A stretch of DNA of 64,000 nt from Lamellibrachia columna. Lineage: Eukaryota; Annelida; Polychaeta; Sabellida; Siboglinidae. The translations under genes were made by a program, and so were the position numbers. The notes beneath the pieces were generated by a model that was not told where the DNA came from, made no database searches, and saw nothing but the letters and a program-made list of their open reading frames with translations. The DNA is taken from assembly GCA_963662155.1 (NCBI GenBank), contig OY759271.1, positions 14,112,898 to 14,176,897 on the forward strand, written 5' to 3'. Positions 57,321 through 64,000 of the stretch are shown here, one piece after another. Position 1 is the first letter of the stretch, and each line of letters opens with the position of its first letter.

Positions 57321-58077
57321 ACTAGTGCTAACCTCAAGAACAAGAAGGAATTTGTACGATAAACCACCGATGGTATAAAGACAAGTCGACGCACCCACCT
57401 GTCATATCGCTGTTGCCAGTCGAGCGTCCTCGTCGGGTGTGTGCCTGCATGCGAACGTGTCGTCGCCACTGTCCCACTCCGCAGACACCGCCCAGCCGCC
57501 ACGGTCCGAGCCGCCCCAACAATGGCACGCCCTGATTAATGCACTACATGTCAACAACCGTGCATGAACGATCACTTCAGTTCTCACAATGGGGGCCGCC
57601 TCTGCTACCCGGGGTCAATCGCCAGCCGCGCTCTCACAATGGGGACCGTACACGTCAGAGGGGCTTGTGGATGCAATGCCAACAGTTTGAAAGTTAGTCG
57701 ATTTAAATGATGTTATATGCCAATAAATAACTGTGTTCAGCCAGCGAGGTTGAAACATTTGACATGTCGGACCTTTAGTTGTGGGATAGGGCAGTATAAA
57801 GCGGATCTGAAGACGTATTTTGATAGTGACGTACGATTTTGACGAAACTTGTTTAGTACATTGATAGCACAGTGTCAGTCGATGTCGTGAAGTTTTAGAA
57901 ATGTTGATGGTCACATTGCAATTTGGTTTTAAATTCCTGAAATCAGCTTTGTGCGTTCAGGTGTTGATTTGCAAGCTAACGCATTTTTTACATACAAATA
58001 TACTGTATTTAAGTTGTAACTTTTTATGCGGATGTAGTCATTAAGCTCTATATTCTTTGTTCATAATTTATTGGTTA

Positions 58078-58315
58078 AAGGTAAAAAGGTAAAGGTACGT
58101 TCTTATATAGCGCGGTATCCAGTCCGTAGGACCGATCAAAGCGCTTTACACTTCACCCCCTGGCAGACCTGTTCATTCCAAGGCCATCTCAACTTCTCTG
58201 GGAAGCACTCAGCCACGCTGCAATTGCGTGAAGACTATTCGTTCAGATTTCTACCACTGTCTGTATTGCCAGGTACTCATTTATACAGCTGAGTGAACAG
58301 TGGTAATACAGAGTG
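58078..58315 (+). mobile_element. Dispersed repeat family 2, copy 2
   Basis: GTTCTTATATAGCGCGGTAT, AAAGCGCTTTACACTTCA, GGGAAGCACTCAGCCA and GGTACTCATTTATACAG are collinear with 50093-50300. A GTGAACAGTGGTAATACAG tail is partly duplicated. Confidence 0.7.
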
Positions 58316-58616
58316 AACTATGGTTGATACAGAAAGCCATGCGCAGTAACGCGGAAAGCGGGGAAGCTTATGTGACGTCAGACATACAGATGTACTTATT
58401 TTCAAGTTAAAACCATATATGCTCAATAATTATAATTTATCTAGTCGGTTTTGTCACCTCATAAGGTCAGATTGAGTCTGAAAATGTTTAACTCATACCA
58501 ACTAACCTGATATTTGTCCACTGGTCATTCTGACCTGCTCTGCTTTATATCGTAAAGCCCTCAACGCTCGCTACTACTGGCCAAGACTTGATGCCACTGG
58601 ACCGTCCTGACCTATG

Positions 58617-58745
58617 CCCATCCTAGGGGAGGGGGAGGGGGTTTCGAACGAACCCCCCTGTTTGAGATAATATGTTTTAACTGTAAAAAATTTCATAAAT
58701 CATCCATTAAATCCCGGATGATTGCTTGCGCCCGAATCCCCCCTT
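58617..58745. repeat. Dispersed repeat with G-run and CGAACCCCCC
   Basis: GGGGGAGGGGGTTTCGAACG, AACCCCCCTGTTTGAGATAA and TTTCATAAATCATCC resemble 14398-14500 in order and orientation. Confidence 0.5.
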
Positions 58746-61700
58746 TAAAATCCCAAAGAGGACTGTAGCAAAATCGCATATGATCGTCACGATTACTGAC
58801 CTTACGACTGGTCTAAGACTGACCTTTGCGCATTGGTAGGCCCAAAGACTTTTCACAAGTGCAGATCTTGTTATCGTGTAAACATGTTTTTCAAATCACG
58901 GTTCGCTACAACTCTTTTTGTCATCGAATTAACACAATTATGACGTTTTTGCCCCTATCAAGGAACATTTCCATTTCCCAATGATCCGGTATGAGAGCGG
59001 CACTCGTCCAAATCAGAGACGTTGCACCCTTCACCTTGCACGACCTGCCCATTAAAACCTGCCCATTAAAACGCAACCTCAACATCTCTACGTTAAGTTA
59101 TGTTGCATAATTCCCCACGGACAATTAACAATACAGAGTCGGGTCGTGTTTATCATAAAATCATGTTTTAAGTAGTATAAAGTTTAGTGGCCTGTATATT
59201 CAAATGTGCTTTAATTAAACGCAATAAAAAAACATAGTTTCACCTTTGTCTGTTTAATTTGAAAATTTCACACCGATTATGTTTACACTGTATACGTAGG
59301 AAACGTGATTTTACGGGTATATACCGTTATTTATATAGTAGAAATATGATAATGACGTGATCTCATGAACACCTGACCCCGATATATTTTGTCGACGGGG
59401 TTTTGAAATTGTCGATAGCTGTTTGTGAATGTGCCATTCGACAAGGTTGATATTCATCAACAGATAAATGGTTAAATTATCTTTAAAACGTGGTTAATTA
59501 AAACCAGGTAAATATGTTATATAGGCATTTGGTATATCATATAACATGATTTTGCAATGAAAATAGTCTCCATGGCTCGTATTAATAAATACTTCGTCGG
59601 GCACTCGGTCACAACATATTGACACCTATCCCACGACTCACTTAGCGTCATATCACGCTTTTTAACTATTATTATAAAGAAACATATTCCACGTAATCAT
59701 TTATTATAGAGGTATATCTCAACGCTGATAAGTTCACGCATACAGGTCAACATTGCGATCGCATGTAGGGGCCCATTGTTCACACGGTGGGTCAGGCTAA
59801 ACATGTAATGTATTGAAGGTTTGTATTTATATACACGTTGCACCCTTCACCCTTCAAGGCTCATTTAAACGCAATCTCAATTTCTCTATATTCAGTCATG
59901 CTGTATATAACTCACACGGACTATTAACTCACATAATTGCCAGTGTTATGTGACGCTGAATCGGTGTCGTATCTATTCAACGAGGTGTGTCAGTCTGATT
60001 CCAGACAGATGCGGGTGCAAAGTTTGTGCCGACATACGTATTCTATGTGCTCGAGAATCAACCTATAAAAACGTGATTGCAATCAGGTAAACACGGATCC
60101 TGCTTCAGAGAATGCGTGTTGACCTACACATCAATCAAGCATCTAAAAGGAACGGTACGATTCTTACATTGCTCAGTATTTAGCCCATATGCATGCACAA
60201 AACGCTGTACTAATTGCTATTGACTTGAAAAGAAAAGTATTGGGTTTTCCTTGAGAATATTCACCCACTGTGTGATTACTACGTGAAAGCATAATTCCAC
60301 CACTTTGGGTATATATGAACCGACAGCGAACTAAGGCAGCTGCGATTGAACACTACGAGACGGTTGACGCTCTCGGCTTAAAATTCAATATTCTACCAAT
60401 ACTTTTTATCGTTCTTGGTTGTATTTAGCTACGTTGCTGTCACTGTTGTTTTTGTTATATTTATTTCAGGGCGTGTGATCGATAAGATCTCACCGGTTTA
60501 TTGTTCAGTGTCGTCTCGTTACCCGGACACACCCATGCAACTGGTTCCCGCAGTGAAAGTGTCGTAAGAGTTAATGTGTCCCCGAGCACAAACGTGTCGC
60601 CGTCTGGTTGCCGTGAACCTTTAGTCAAGCTGTGATTAAAACATCGTTGTCCTGTTGTGATGTCATTTGTATTCATGAGGATTTCGGCGTGTTGTTGAGT
60701 GGGTACACCGGGTGGGTGGCTCAGTGACCGGGTGGGGAGGTTATTCAGTGCGAACGTTTGGGTGTGGCCACGGATGGAAATTCTGGGGAGGCAACAATAA
60801 TCCGTAAGATCGCAAACGAACCCGTAATATTATAAACGTCCAGTGGGGAAGCCAAAAGGTATACTCGAGCCCTCACTCAAAGTATTGCCCCCCCCCCGAA
60901 TTCCGGCGCCCATGTGCGTGCATTCATGTGTATGGGTGTGCATACATCCTGCAGATGGCGTGCCAGTTCTTTCTCACGGGTAAACCGTAGGAGTCGGCAC
61001 GGAGGCTATGCCCACAAATATGCAGGATCGAGATCGGCCGCGGAAGATCCAATTGAGAATAAACTGTTGCGCCACCTAGCGATTGGCCGCTTGATTGTTG
61101 CGGTAGCCCAACGTGTTTGTGCGTCAACAAATGCCGCTAACTACTAGTAAAATGTGTCTATTTACCATTCGTGTTACCGAGCTAACAAACAGTGAAGCGC
61201 GCGATAACGCGATCGAACATAACAATTATATCTGAAATTACCTTCACTGAAACCAGATGTCGATTCACGGGGCGCCTGTGTGCCTCTTTCGAAGGCGGTG
61301 GACGTGTTTGTGTACAATTACCACTGGCACTGTATGGGCATTTATGAAGAACAATAAGCTGCGGCGTGGCTAAATGCCATATACCTATTACGAACTGTGA
61401 CTTTAAATTGGTCCACTCCTACTCATGTGCCACAGTGAACCTAGGCAAGCAGGCTCACCTATTCTTCCCGTTTGCTAGAGTAAATTTTCGAGGCTAGTAG
61501 GAACATTATTAAAAATACAGTAAACACACGCAATAATCCCACATTTCAAGTCTGTGATCAATCTTATGCGTATATAACTAAAGTTACCTGACAATAATCA
61601 CGCATAGATGTACAATTAGGACGTTTTTGTGATAAAAACCATAACATAAAGTCTTCGTGATGCATTGTTCGAACACCAATATATTAGTCACCGTGACAAC
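58746..61700. other. Gene-free stretch
   Basis: No exon, RNA gene or tandem array I can support. Two segments (59026-59130 and 59835-59960) share TTGCACCCTTCAC and ATTAAAACGCAA-like phrases and are probably diverged copies of one repeat. Confidence 0.45.
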
Positions 61701-62149
61701 GTATTGTTCATAGCTTTGTTTCGTAATCGAACGTCCGTGAACGTTCATCTTATCTGCGTCCACGATTGAAGTTTCCGAAGACATCGTCAGTTGAAGAACA
61801 TTCGCCTCGATCGACGTCAACGACTGGCGTTTAGCGACGTTCACCTGTCTGTTTACGTCAACGTCGTGTGCCTTGGGCGACATTTCTCAAACAACAGAAC
61901 TCGATCGTGTCGTTCACGTCCGGATTTCTCAGAAACGCGAACTAGGCCGAGCAAATGTTACAAGCATAACATAAATACATATAAAAATAGAATAAAATTA
62001 ACTCGTCATCACGTTCACCACAGTCACCACAGTCTGGATATGTTATAAACGCATAACATACTTATTTTTAAACTATCATAAAAGACCATCTCGTCATCAC
62101 ATTCACCGCAGTCTATTTTATGAACGTACGGTATACCGTATAGTTTATC

Positions 62150-62830
62150 TCCCCGGAAGTTCCCCGGTCCCCCGGCGGCAACTCCTCGTCACAAAACTAA
62201 AAAGTGTAAAGACATTAAACCTAAAATTTAGTACAAACGGTATGGTTTGTATCGTCTGCAGCGGCAACAGCGATCGGTCAATCCAGAAGCACACGTGAGG
62301 CACCTGAAAGGCAAGACCATCAATCGTTGTAGTCAATCGCCGTTTAAAATTACTTCCGGTTACCTGCAGACGCCATGATATCATTGTTACCTGGAACGCT
62401 CGAAATAATATATAGGTTTATGTTTACAATCTGCCAATCATAAATCAGTAATTAACAAATACGACCTTATGCAAACTTACCTCGGAAATGTGGGCATCCC
62501 TCTCGACGGACAGTCTCGATAGCAGGACACCCAACCCTGCAGTGCCTTCACGCGTCACTTCCGGTAACCGTGCAGTCGTCTGTTGCGGCTGAAGACGACG
62601 TAGAAATGTTTACGCTCAGCGCTTGTCGCGGGCGAGGTGTAGCGGTGTCGCTGGGAGTTGATTCTGGAACCGCTGTGAGCCTGTCGAAATGCGACTTTAG
62701 CGTGCCTTCGTTCTCTGGCAATGTCGCAACAGCCGGCTTCACTGTGAGATTTGTGTCGCCCCTATCCCCACCGCCCACAAAGTTCTATCGCTACGAAATC
62801 GTCACGTGATGACGTCAACGAAGTCTATGG
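62150..62830 (-). promoter_or_regulatory. CpG-rich promoter-like region with ETS, CRE and E-box motifs
   Basis: CCGGAAGT at 62153-62160 (plus), 62352-62359 (minus) and 62557-62564 (minus); E-box CACGTG at 62803-62808; CRE TGACGTCA at 62810-62817. A minus-strand frame from 62778 (MGGGDRGDTNLT) and a short ATGGCGTCTGCAG|GTAACC at 62374-62362 are candidate first exons, and a plus-strand frame (62570-62809) competes. No product is recognisable, so no gene is called. Confidence 0.35.
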
Positions 62831-62836
62831 AAACCG

Positions 62837-64000
<1,164 letters not shown>

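Noticed and set aside
57105..57587. Minus-strand frames of 60-130 codons
   Set aside because: They overlap the SINE-like copy and carry no recognisable domain.
61584..62048. Overlapping frames on both strands (99 and 85 codons)
   Set aside because: CpG content is somewhat high, but there is no splice-supported structure or homology; neither strand is preferred.

Overview
The window is animal nuclear DNA. Genes are split into small exons with GT-AG introns, and intergenic and intronic DNA is crowded with microsatellites, minisatellites, tRNA-derived SINE-like copies, small inverted-repeat elements and a decayed non-LTR retrotransposon. The gene content (an ELF3/ESE-type ETS factor with Pointed domain and AT-hook, TAF8, a CD20-like four-pass protein) fits a bilaterian. 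The repeat style and a mobile protein family I associate with marine invertebrates suggest a marine invertebrate, possibly a mollusc; that is an impression, not a proof.

Layout. 0-11.6 kb: two head-to-tail copies of an ETS-factor gene on the minus strand. Copy B (8203-11304) is complete: 7 coding exons, 414 codons, with Pointed, AT-hook and ETS domains. Copy A (363-4625) has the matching exons 1-5, but its ETS-domain exons would lie beyond the left edge. Both promoters carry a GGGGAATTCCCC-like kappa-B site and CCAAT boxes. 14.7-17.2 kb, upstream of copy B: four kappa-B/CCAAT pairs, all in one orientation with 12-13 bp spacing, plus a possible alternative first exon. 15.3-26 kb: mostly tandem repeats. 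27-30 kb: a small hAT-like element and a frameshifted, internally deleted transposase-like open frame. 33.6-40.4 kb: complete TAF8 on the plus strand (6 exons, 308 aa), with a broken LINE in its last intron and a candidate membrane microprotein transcribed divergently. 41.9-45.8 kb: the 3' six exons of a CD20/MS4A-like four-pass membrane protein on the minus strand, convergent with TAF8; its 5' end was not found. 46-64 kb: no convincing gene; many minisatellites, two repeat families present as pairs, and a CpG-rich promoter-like segment near 62.2-62.8 kb, then a TA/GT array running off the right edge.

The main points of interest are the tandem ETS pair, which differs by an intron; its kappa-B/CCAAT modules; an odd ETS recognition-helix boundary in copy B; and a minisatellite that has multiplied a working splice donor. 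All exon models were built by eye from splice consensus, reading phase and paralog or family resemblance; no alignment or database search was run.
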